DNA of 55,027 nucleotides from an uncultured Mollicutes bacterium (GTDB lineage: Bacteria; Bacillota_I; Bacilli_A; RFN20; CAG-826): assembly GCA_945935945.1 (NCBI GenBank), contig CAMESA010000002.1, positions 1 through 55,027 of the forward strand, written 5' to 3'. Every line of letters starts with the position of its first letter. The stretch's first letter is position 1. The notes beneath the pieces were generated by a model. That model made no database searches and had not been told where the DNA came from. It worked only from the letters and a program-made list of their open reading frames with translations. Both the position numbers and the translations under genes were made by a program. Shown piece by piece: positions 1-7,128 of this stretch.

Positions 1-1119
1 AATTGGACTGAGGTAACGCTTACTTCTGCTACTTGGGGTGACTGTGCTTATGGTAATGGAACTTATGTTCTTATAAATACTCGTCAAGGTGCAGGAAAAG
101 TAGCTATTTCCCAAAATGGGATTGATTGGACAATACAAACTTTATATTCTAGTAGTGCAAATAGAATAACTGGAATTGCTTTTGGAAATGGAACTTTTGT
201 TGCTGTTCATGATATAGTTGGCGGACAACAACTTTACTATTCTGAAGATAATGGTTCTACTTGGAAGGCTGATTATAATATAGATCCTTCTTATAAAATG
301 GGTTACCCTGTATTTTCAAAAGGTAAATTTATTGTAACTGGTTATAATTCAAATAAAGCAGCTTACTCTACTAATGGAAAAAATTGGACTACTGTTGATT
401 TGCCTTCTAGCGGAGCTTGGTATTTGAATCGTGCTACAGAAAACGCATTTCTTATTTGGGCTACGAATACGACTACAGCAGCTTATTCTGCTGATGGAAT
501 AACTTGGCATTCTGTAAGTTTACCTACTGTACCTTCTGCTTATTTTCCATATTCTTGCTTTAACAAATTTATTTTCAAAAATGGTGGTAAAGATCTGTAT
601 TATAGTAGTGATGGAAACAATTGGGCTTCATTAGATTTGGGGAATAACTTTGCTTCAAGTACAAATATTTTTAACACCTGTAAAAAAGGAATGATTACAG
701 CATCAAAGACTACAACAGATTATGCTACTTTAGGAGATATCTTTAATCAAGTATACACCTTAGACACAACTCCTACAACAGTTTCAACAGTCTATTCAGC
801 ACCTAACACAACATCTGCATTAACAATTACAAGTGTTGGTACAGGTTCGATTACATTATCTGATGACAACACTTATACTTATACAAGTTCAGGTGATGTT
901 ACTACTTATCAAACAATTGGTGATGCTTATCCAAACTACTTAGCAAACATCAATGGTATAGGTGTAAAGATCGGTAACACGTTGATTGCTGATAAAACTA
1001 CACTTGACACAGTACCTAAGCAAGGGTCTACAAACGCTATTACATCTGGTGCAGTATATGAAGTACTTGGAAACTTAGAAACAGCTTTATACAACTTCAA
1101 TTCTGGTACATCTAAATAA
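1..1119 (+). CDS. Tail fibre / adhesin, 5' truncated by window edge
   Basis: The frame is open from base 1, so the N-terminus lies outside the window; 372 codons are visible. The protein carries repeated blades of the form FGNGxFVA followed by YSxDGxNW (around bases 145-270, 300-390, 470-520 and 590-640), a pattern of BNR- or kelch-like beta-propellers in phage fibres. Near the end it has VPKQGSTNAITSGAVY, a signature I associate with the C-terminal part of many gut-phage fibres, then a tail ending in NSGTSK that resembles the end of the gene at 1746-2594. Role inferred: host-surface binding at the tail tip. No catalytic motif is visible. The next gene starts 16 nt downstream, so they are probably co-transcribed. 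Confidence 0.75.
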   Translation, partial: NWTEVTLTSATWGDCAYGNGTYVLINTRQGAGKVAISQNGIDWTIQTLYSSSANRITGIAFGNGTFVAVHDIVGGQQLYYSEDNGSTWKADYNIDPSYKMGYPVFSKGKFIVTGYNSNKAAYSTNGKNWTTVDLPSSGAWYLNRATENAFLIWATNTTTAAYSADGITWHSVSLPTVPSAYFPYSCFNKFIFKNGGKDLYYSSDGNNWASLDLGNNFASSTNIFNTCKKGMITASKTTTDYATLGDIFNQVYTLDTTPTTVSTVYSAPNTTSALTITSVGTGSITLSDDNTYTYTSSGDVTTYQTIGDAYPNYLANINGIGVKIGNTLIADKTTLDTVPKQGSTNAITSGAVYEVLGNLETALYNFNSGTSK

Positions 1120-1135
1120 TGAAAGGATAACAATT

Positions 1136-1696
1136 ATGGCAATAAAAGACTACAGTTTTCCAGGTATATATCCACAAAACGATTTGATGAGACAGAAAAA
1201 ACCTGGTCTCAAGACAAGTGAGTATTTTAAAGCATTATATGATGGGAAATTAGATAAGAAAACTACACCAAACACTTTTTATGCTGTTGATGAGAATGGA
1301 CATCAGATAATGGTGGATATCAACAACGTTATCAATATTGAGGATAAAGTTATTCAAATTTTGGATGCTAGAGATGCTCCTGCTGATAACAAACAATATG
1401 CTCGTGAAAATAAGCAATGGCAAGAAGTTGATCTATATAAGGTGATTTTAAAAGATACTCTTGTTAATACAACTGATTGGATTGAGAATGGTGGATCAGC
1501 TGATTATCCATATGAATACCGTATATATCACAAAGATATTAAGAGTGAATATGTGCCAGAAGTTATATTTACAGAAGCAGATGCCTTGAAATGTAATTTT
1601 TCTCCAGTTTGTGAAAGTTTTGATGGATATGTGTCTATATACGCACACGAAATCCCAGAAACTGAAATTGTTGTACCTGTGATAACTTTACAGTAA
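1136..1696 (+). CDS. Fibre-associated structural protein, unknown function
   Basis: This 186-residue protein follows the truncated fibre after a 16-nt gap. The ATG at 1136 has an AAAGGA ribosome site. It begins with MAIKDYSFPGIYPQND and has a central stretch ending RENKQWQEVDLYK, the kind of short phrase seen where fibre proteins describe linked domains. There is no signal peptide, membrane segment or catalytic motif. Its position between two fibre genes suggests a fibre segment, adaptor or chaperone, but I do not recognise the family. The AGTTCTAA signal just after its stop belongs to the next gene. Confidence 0.6.
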   Translation: MAIKDYSFPGIYPQNDLMRQKKPGLKTSEYFKALYDGKLDKKTTPNTFYAVDENGHQIMVDINNVINIEDKVIQILDARDAPADNKQYARENKQWQEVDLYKVILKDTLVNTTDWIENGGSADYPYEYRIYHKDIKSEYVPEVIFTEADALKCNFSPVCESFDGYVSIYAHEIPETEIVVPVITLQ

Positions 1697-1699
1697 TTA

Positions 1700-1707
1700 A
1701 GTTCTAA
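1700..1707 (+). promoter_or_regulatory. AGTTCTAA signal (candidate late promoter or processing site)
   Basis: Perfect AGTTCTAA, 38 nt before the start codon of the fibre gene at 1746 and just after the stop of the preceding gene. It belongs to a family of such sites upstream of virion genes in this window. The function is inferred from position only. Confidence 0.5.
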
Positions 1708-1745
1708 AATATACACAGTGTACATAAGATTTTGGAAAAGAAACA

Positions 1746-2594
1746 ATGCTTGGTCAATCTAATACAAATACGATAGCTACTTATATAAAAATAGAAAATG
1801 AAGACATTACTGTTACTCAAAACGGTGTATATGAAGCTAGTGAAGAATATACTGGATTAGGTACTGTAACTGTCCAAGTTGATTCTGTTAATAATCAAGA
1901 TAAGACAGTATATCCAACAATTTATCAACAAATAGTACAAGCAGATCAAGGATATAGTGGACTTGGTACTGTAACAATTACACCTGTGACATATGATGTT
2001 GATAACAATATACAACCTGGAAATATTAAATCTGGCGTGAATATTTTAGGTGTTCAAGGTAGTGTAACAGAATTAAATGGAACATCTTTATCTATAACAC
2101 CTACTGCAGCTTCTCAATCTCATACTCCAACTGCTCCAAATAATGCGTTTACATCTGTTTCAGTTGCAGGTGATCAAAATTTAGTAGCTGGGAATATCGT
2201 TAAAGATGTTACGATTTTCGGTGTAACGGGTAGTTATGAAGGACAAATTATAAATAATCAAAATATTACAATTCAACCTTCAACAACTCAAGAAATATAC
2301 ACTGCTGATGTTGGTTACACAGGTTTAGGTACGGTCACAGCAGCCCCAGTTACAGCAGCTATTGACGAAAACATTGTGGCTGGAAATATTGCAAAAGATG
2401 TTACGATACTTGGGGTTACTGGTACATATGAGGGTACTGTAATAAATAATCAAAACAAATCCGTAACAGTTGATGGTACATATACTCCTGATCCAGAATA
2501 TACAGGATTAGGAGAAGTTGTAGTTACTGCTGGTGCTGTAGTTGCTGCAAATATCGAAGCACAATTACATGAAATCAATTCTGGTACTTCTTGA
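1746..2594 (+). CDS. Tail fibre repeat protein
   Basis: The 282-residue protein is built from tandem units of the type YTGLGTVTV ... ENIVAGNIAKDVTILGVTG, with at least three copies. The same repeat occurs many times in the 1512-residue fibre at 21316-25854, so the two genes share a module. The repeat is common in fibres of gut phages and is expected to form extended beta structure. The C-terminus (INSGTS) matches the end of the first fibre gene. A weak GGAAAAG ribosome site precedes ATG 1746. After its TGA stop the same frame continues with coding-like sequence interrupted by one more stop (see findings). Confidence 0.7.
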   Translation: MLGQSNTNTIATYIKIENEDITVTQNGVYEASEEYTGLGTVTVQVDSVNNQDKTVYPTIYQQIVQADQGYSGLGTVTITPVTYDVDNNIQPGNIKSGVNILGVQGSVTELNGTSLSITPTAASQSHTPTAPNNAFTSVSVAGDQNLVAGNIVKDVTIFGVTGSYEGQIINNQNITIQPSTTQEIYTADVGYTGLGTVTAAPVTAAIDENIVAGNIAKDVTILGVTGTYEGTVINNQNKSVTVDGTYTPDPEYTGLGEVVVTAGAVVAANIEAQLHEINSGTS

Positions 2595-2690
2595 GATGGA
2601 TTATATTATGATGAATAATCAGGGGTTTTAGAAGAAGATTCAGGTTTAGAACCAGGAATGTAAAAAGTTATAAAACTATTATAAATAAAT

Positions 2691-2698
2691 AGTTCTAA
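2691..2698 (+). promoter_or_regulatory. AGTTCTAA signal (candidate late promoter or processing site)
   Basis: Perfect AGTTCTAA, 95 nt upstream of the ATG at 2794. It sits in a 199-nt AT-rich gap and is a member of the recurrent AGTTCTAA set. Confidence 0.5.
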
Positions 2699-2793
2699 AA
2701 ATTATATTCAAGTTTTAATTTTAATTTGTACAATCTAGTTTTTATATAAGAGTTTAAATAATTTAATTGGTTAAAAAAAGGAAAGATTTAAAT

Positions 2794-3924
2794 ATGAAAT
2801 ACACAAATCGTTTAAAAGCACGTTTGGCTAGAGAAAAATTGGCTGAAGCTGCAAAAGAAGGTAGAAACTGGATTGTTACTCGCAAGCTCATTCTGGAAAC
2901 AGAAGAAGGTGATATGGATTTCGATGCTGGTGACAATGTAGAAATCGGTGCAACAGATGATGGTGATATGGCTGTAAAAGGTCAAGCTGCAGTTGTTGTT
3001 ATTTCTGACGAAGATATAGCTAAAAAAATTGCAGATATAGTTGTTAATGCAGATGAATTGAGTGACGTTGAATTCGAAGATCGTTCTGCTTTAGATGCTC
3101 TTGGTGATGGTGAAGATATGGATCAAGTGGTCGATGACTTGGCTGACGCTGAACCTGCTGAAGGTGAAGATAATGATGCTGAGGGTGACATTGAAGTTCC
3201 TATGGTTAAGCCTGATCAGAAAGAATCTGTAGCTGATAAGTTCGCTAAATTCAGTGAAAATCGTATGAATCCGAAGAAATTTTATGCTTGTGAATCTATT
3301 TTGGTTGATGAAGAATCTGATGACGCTTTAAACATGTTTGCAATCAAAGTTCCTGGTGTTATGAAAGAAAACTTCAATGACTATAAAGAATTTACAAAGC
3401 GTGTTTCTGAATTGAAAGGTTCTATTCAACCTGGTGTTCGTGAAATCGCTTTAACAGAAGCTGGTAAAGTTATGGGTTGCTATGATACTGAATGCAATGA
3501 AGGTACTTTATATCCTGAAACATCATTTGAAAGTGCTGAAGAAATGGATGACTTCAATAGTGAGCCTGCTAATTTGATGGATAATGAATTAGGCTATGAT
3601 GAAGGTGCTCCGATGGATGATACTGTAGAAGACGCTGAATTCGATGAATGCTTTGAATCTGTTCTGAAAGCTTATGAAGAATCAGCTAAATCTGGTAGTG
3701 ATTATATGAAATTAGCAGAAAGCCTCGAAGCAATGAAACTTAACGAAAACCATATTGGTGAAGTTGTTTCTTCTTTCAACAATTCTTTAATGGAAGGTTG
3801 TGTACGTGCTTATGATACAAAATATGGTAAGTATGTTGCTGCTTTCAAAGAATCAGTTGACTGCAATAACTTTATTGAAGAAGCTAAAGCTGAAGGTCGT
3901 TTCACAAAGAGATTCTTCAACTAA
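2794..3924 (+). CDS. Acidic putative virion protein
   Basis: A 376-residue protein. I prefer ATG 2794 over an in-frame TTG at 2767 because AAGGAAAG lies just before the ATG. The first ~30 residues are basic and amphipathic (MKYTNRLKARLAREK...), followed by a very acidic middle rich in Asp and Glu (residues ~100-150) and a C-terminal half with FESVLKAYEES-like helices. The same basic N-terminus/acidic body layout occurs in the genes at 4449 and 5593. Position in the structural block and a following terminator suggest an abundant virion or internal head protein. No family is recognised. Confidence 0.65.
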   Translation: MKYTNRLKARLAREKLAEAAKEGRNWIVTRKLILETEEGDMDFDAGDNVEIGATDDGDMAVKGQAAVVVISDEDIAKKIADIVVNADELSDVEFEDRSALDALGDGEDMDQVVDDLADAEPAEGEDNDAEGDIEVPMVKPDQKESVADKFAKFSENRMNPKKFYACESILVDEESDDALNMFAIKVPGVMKENFNDYKEFTKRVSELKGSIQPGVREIALTEAGKVMGCYDTECNEGTLYPETSFESAEEMDDFNSEPANLMDNELGYDEGAPMDDTVEDAEFDECFESVLKAYEESAKSGSDYMKLAESLEAMKLNENHIGEVVSSFNNSLMEGCVRAYDTKYGKYVAAFKESVDCNNFIEEAKAEGRFTKRFFN

Positions 3925-3947
3925 TTCCTTCTAAACATAAATAAATC

Positions 3948-3976
3948 AGGGGTTGTGTAAAAACAGCCCCTTTTTT
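3948..3976 (+). terminator. Rho-independent terminator
   Basis: Stem AGGGG/CCCCT extended by a G-U pair and TGT/ACA, a short A-rich loop, then six T. It lies 24 nt after the stop of the acidic protein gene. Confidence 0.85.
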
Positions 3977-3978
3977 AT

Positions 3979-3986
3979 AGTTCTAA
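3979..3986 (+). promoter_or_regulatory. AGTTCTAA signal (candidate late promoter or processing site)
   Basis: Perfect AGTTCTAA directly after the terminator and 91 nt before the gene at 4078. A separate early-type promoter lies between this site and that gene, so the gene may have two controls. Confidence 0.4.
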
Positions 3987-4012
3987 TTTTATAGAAAAAC
4001 ACTACTTTTGAC

Positions 4013-4040
4013 TTTATTTCTAGAAAAATTAATGTATACT
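4013..4040 (+). promoter_or_regulatory. Early-type promoter (TTTATT-N16-TATACT)
   Basis: TTTATT at 4013-4018, a 16-nt spacer and TATACT at 4035-4040, 37 nt before ATG 4078. It is a weaker match to the TTTACT-N17-TATAAT pattern seen before other genes here. Confidence 0.45.
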
Positions 4041-4077
4041 TCTATAAAATTTAATGAATAAAATAAAGAGATAATAT

Positions 4078-4368
4078 ATGTACATAGTTACTGAAAACAT
4101 AGTCGATGGCGATCTTATTGGGTACATTGTAACTGAAAAGATTGCTGGAAATATAATAGAAAGTCATTATATTGATCCAAAAATGAAAACCTGTTCTTGT
4201 AGGTATTTTGCGGAATCTCATAATCCGTATTCTCATTTTCATATAAATTTATGTAAACATTGGATACGTATGGGAAAACCAAAGAGTGCATTATTTGGAA
4301 AATCTAAAGACGGTAAAATAGTAACTCTCTGTGCAGGTTTTGTTGTTCCAAATAATAACAAAGGATAA
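4078..4368 (+). CDS. Small SWIM-type zinc-finger protein
   Basis: A 96-residue protein with C39-S-C41 ... C59-K-H61, the CxC...CxH arrangement of SWIM zinc-binding domains, which usually bind DNA or protein. The residues between the pairs are rich in His, Tyr and Ser. There is no other domain. It has an early-type promoter inside an otherwise structural block. A second protein with the same arrangement lies at 30163-30687. Zinc binding is inferred from the pattern; the partner is unknown. Confidence 0.65.
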   Translation: MYIVTENIVDGDLIGYIVTEKIAGNIIESHYIDPKMKTCSCRYFAESHNPYSHFHINLCKHWIRMGKPKSALFGKSKDGKIVTLCAGFVVPNNNKG

Positions 4369-4386
4369 TTTTTAATATAAATACTA

Positions 4387-4394
4387 AGTTCTAA
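4387..4394 (+). promoter_or_regulatory. AGTTCTAA signal (candidate late promoter or processing site)
   Basis: Perfect AGTTCTAA followed by TA, 54 nt before ATG 4449, after the stop of the SWIM gene. Confidence 0.5.
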
Positions 4395-4448
4395 TAGGAA
4401 TGATAGATATATCATTGATTATAAAACAAAGATAAGGAAATATATAAA

Positions 4449-5486
4449 ATGACAACATTAAGAGAACGTTTAACAGAAGTCTTCATAAAAGAGTTAAAAG
4501 AAAGCCATGAAAACTCAAAAGAAATGATTGCTTCAAATAGTACAAGTTTCGATGAGATGGGTATGGCACATACAACTCCTGGTGAATTTGCTCAAGAAGA
4601 AATTACAGATCGTAAGAACCTTGAAAATACAGCTAGTATGGCTAACGATACTGATTTTGAAGGAAAAGCACACGTTGATGGTGCATCTGAATGCCCAATG
4701 TGTGACGTTGCTGATAAAGTAGATGATATTATGAATGATTTAGCTTCAGATATTGTTGATATTTCAGTAAAAGACGATGAGGTAGAAGATAGTGCAGAAG
4801 ATTCAGAAGAAGATGAAGACGAAAAGAGATTGATGACTCTTGCTCATGAATCTGTAAAAAGCAGTCTGTTAGACATCTTTAAAAAAAAGTTAAATGAAGA
4901 TCGTTTTGGCGAAGAAAAGTTTGTTGTATACCTTTGGCCGTTTGCTGGGTATCAGATGATTCCTTTCGAAGTAGAAGCTTATAATGAAGAAGAAGCTCTT
5001 GAAAAAGCTGTTGCTAAAGCAGAAGAGGAAGGTAAATTAGCTGTATTTGCAGATGATGTTGAAGATGCTGAAAATCATCCAGATCTTTATATGTACGTAG
5101 ATGCTACTCCTTATGGTGGTGGTACTCACTATGTTGATGCTCAAAATTTACGTATTGAAAAGAAAGACAATTTTGGTGAATCAGTAGCTAAAAAATTAAA
5201 AGAATCACACGGAGATGACTATGCTGGTCCACAAGATTTTGTACCTGATTCTCGTATAAATGCTTCAGCTGTATTAAATGCATTGAAGAAAGAAATTGGT
5301 GATGGTTCTGAAGCTATTCATGTTGATCAGGATCAAAACAATGCTGACGAAAAGGTTTGGGTTGTTACTCAGATTGATGAAAAGAAATTACCGAAAACAC
5401 TTAAAGTTATAAATGTGGAGCTAGAAAGAGACGGTAACAAATATAAAGTTAAAGAAATGAGAAAAGATTTCCCTGCTATGAAATAG
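4449..5486 (+). CDS. Acidic putative virion protein
   Basis: A 345-residue protein with a basic amphipathic start (MTTLRERLTEVFIKELKESHE) and an Asp/Glu-rich middle (residues ~95-125). It contains a CPMC pair near residue 78 and recurring LKES-like helices (KELKESHE, KKLKESHG). Residues ~155-230 look like a folded domain (VVYLWPFAGYQ ... YMYVDATPYGGG). The segment layout resembles internal head proteins that are trimmed by a prohead protease, but this is inference. It has its own AGTTCTAA signal upstream and a strong terminator downstream, so it is a single-gene transcription unit, consistent with high late expression. Confidence 0.65.
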   Translation: MTTLRERLTEVFIKELKESHENSKEMIASNSTSFDEMGMAHTTPGEFAQEEITDRKNLENTASMANDTDFEGKAHVDGASECPMCDVADKVDDIMNDLASDIVDISVKDDEVEDSAEDSEEDEDEKRLMTLAHESVKSSLLDIFKKKLNEDRFGEEKFVVYLWPFAGYQMIPFEVEAYNEEEALEKAVAKAEEEGKLAVFADDVEDAENHPDLYMYVDATPYGGGTHYVDAQNLRIEKKDNFGESVAKKLKESHGDDYAGPQDFVPDSRINASAVLNALKKEIGDGSEAIHVDQDQNNADEKVWVVTQIDEKKLPKTLKVINVELERDGNKYKVKEMRKDFPAMK

Positions 5487-5507
5487 TAAAATTATATCTT
5501 TGTTTTG

Positions 5508-5545
5508 AATCCCCATCACTTTTCGATAGTTTTGGGGATTTTTTT
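5508..5545 (+). terminator. Rho-independent terminator
   Basis: Perfect stem AATCCCC/GGGGATT, followed by T residues, 21 nt after the TAG stop of the preceding gene. Confidence 0.88.
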
Positions 5546-5556
5546 GTAAAATAATG

Positions 5557-5564
5557 AGTTCTAA
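5557..5564 (+). promoter_or_regulatory. AGTTCTAA signal (candidate late promoter or processing site)
   Basis: Perfect AGTTCTAA followed by TA, 28 nt before ATG 5593 and immediately after a terminator. This is the placement expected of a promoter or a transcript 5' end. Confidence 0.55.
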
Positions 5565-5592
5565 TAGTTATACATAATAAAGGGAAAAAGCC

Positions 5593-6069
5593 ATGAAATT
5601 TATCAAAAAGCAAAAACTTCAAGAAAGTATGAAAGAACTTAAAGAAAACGAATCTATTGTTCAAGAAGAAGTTAGTAAAGAAAGAACTTACGAAAGAACT
5701 GGTGTTGAATATGCCATAGATACTGTTTTAAATCTAAATGATGATTTATATGAAAAGATTTCACATATTGTAAATGATTATGGGGATTCATCTAAGGAAG
5801 AGTTAAAAGCTGAAGAAGTAGATGATATTCTTGATGTTATAGTAGAAGGATTAGATTTATCTCAAGAGCAAAGAGAACAGATTGAACAGATTATTATAAA
5901 TGATCATTATAATCCTGCTGCTGAAAGAAAAGAAGAATTTGAATATGATTTAAAAACTATTGAGGATTTATTTTACGAAAACAAATTATATTCAAGATTA
6001 GTTAGAAAAAAATTAGCTGAATTTTTAAAACAAATGAAAGAGATGGGATACACAGGTTTAGAGGAATAA
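5593..6069 (+). CDS. Helical charged putative virion protein
   Basis: A 158-residue, mostly helical and highly charged protein. The start MKFIKKQKLQESMKELKENES is basic then acidic, as in the genes at 2794 and 4449. A run of Glu/Gln-rich helices follows, with no Cys and no membrane segment. AAAGGG precedes the ATG. The next gene begins 12 nt after its stop, so the two are probably one operon from the AGTTCTAA site at 5557. Family not recognised. Confidence 0.6.
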   Translation: MKFIKKQKLQESMKELKENESIVQEEVSKERTYERTGVEYAIDTVLNLNDDLYEKISHIVNDYGDSSKEELKAEEVDDILDVIVEGLDLSQEQREQIEQIIINDHYNPAAERKEEFEYDLKTIEDLFYENKLYSRLVRKKLAEFLKQMKEMGYTGLEE

Positions 6070-6081
6070 GAAAGGTTTGAT

Positions 6082-6966
6082 ATGACAGGTTCTCCAGTAT
6101 GCATATCTAAAATAGATACACTTAAAATGAAGAGATACAATCAAATAGCTCTTCCTAGATTAGCTATGACTTTTTTGAATGACGTTAAAAAGCCTAAAAA
6201 TGTCTATACACCTGATTCTAATTATGATCTAGTTTATATATTAAAACAAAGTGATGTAAATCCTGATTTAAAGTTTTCTTTACGATCTGTTGAAAAATTC
6301 TGTACATTTCGCAACATATGGGTTGTTGGATATAAACCTAATTGGGTGAAAAATGTTAATTATTTACCTACTGTTCAAAGTGGAAACAAATGGGTAAATT
6401 CTATGACAAACATTGTAGCTGCTTGTAACTGCCCAGAAATATCTGAAGATTTTGTGTTGATGAATGATGATTTCTTTATGCTTAGAAGCATTACAGATTG
6501 GAGAAAAACGTTTAATCTATGTTTAAATACAATCGATGAAGAAGCTAAAAAATATGAAAACAAAAATCCTTCTAGATGGCAATATGGATTTTTATATGCT
6601 AAAGAGTTGTTAGACGCTTTACATTGTGAAAAAAGATATAATTATGAATTCCATGGCCCTATAGTCTTTAACAAACAAAAATTCCTGGAAATGTTAGAGA
6701 TACCTGAAATAGCTGAAATAACAAAGACTAGTAAATGTTTTCATAAAAGAAGTATGTATAAAAATATTTATCCAGATCTTGATTTACCAGCACCAAGACA
6801 TTTTTCTGACACAAAACTTCGGTTGAATTATGATTTGCTAAACATGTTTTTACATGAAAGTTTTATATCAGTATTTGACGATGTTGTGGACAATGACATA
6901 AAATATCCTAAAATTAACGCATTTTTATATAGAATGTTCCCAGAAAAATCAAAATACGAAGTCTAA
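6082..6966 (+). CDS. Stealth-like sugar-phosphate/glycosyl transferase
   Basis: A 294-residue protein with the core signatures of the Stealth/capsule hexose-1-phosphate transferase family: a first block YDLVYILKQSD, then LKFSLRSVEKFC..RNIWVVG, and a FVLMNDDFFML block. These correspond to the conserved regions that hold the donor and the metal, with N-D-D as likely catalytic acids. Family members transfer sugar phosphates to glycans. In a phage structural operon it may modify virion proteins or the host envelope, which is inference. ATG 6082 lies 12 nt after the previous stop with AAAGG upstream. A separate GT2-type enzyme is at 29539-30153. Confidence 0.7.
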   Translation: MTGSPVCISKIDTLKMKRYNQIALPRLAMTFLNDVKKPKNVYTPDSNYDLVYILKQSDVNPDLKFSLRSVEKFCTFRNIWVVGYKPNWVKNVNYLPTVQSGNKWVNSMTNIVAACNCPEISEDFVLMNDDFFMLRSITDWRKTFNLCLNTIDEEAKKYENKNPSRWQYGFLYAKELLDALHCEKRYNYEFHGPIVFNKQKFLEMLEIPEIAEITKTSKCFHKRSMYKNIYPDLDLPAPRHFSDTKLRLNYDLLNMFLHESFISVFDDVVDNDIKYPKINAFLYRMFPEKSKYEV

Positions 6967-7011
6967 TTTACCAGAACAATTTTATTCGTTAAAATACTTT
7001 ATAATCTAATG

Positions 7012-7019
7012 AGTTCTAT
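7012..7019 (+). promoter_or_regulatory. AGTTCTAT variant of the late signal
   Basis: A one-base variant (AGTTCTAT) 109 nt before the tail sheath start; a perfect copy follows at 7082. It is followed by an inverted TTAGAA, giving a TTCTA...TTAGAA dyad. Confidence 0.35.
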
Positions 7020-7081
7020 AATTTATTAGAATGATTCTCTATTGGATAAGTAAGACAAGTGTTTTATTCGTTCATTTTTGA

Positions 7082-7089
7082 AGTTCTAA
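7082..7089 (+). promoter_or_regulatory. AGTTCTAA signal (candidate late promoter or processing site)
   Basis: Perfect AGTTCTAA, 39 nt before the ATG of the tail sheath gene, which is expected to be one of the most abundant late products. Confidence 0.55.
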
Positions 7090-7128
7090 TCATATAGATA
7101 AAAAAGAAAAAGATTAAAGGATTTTAAA

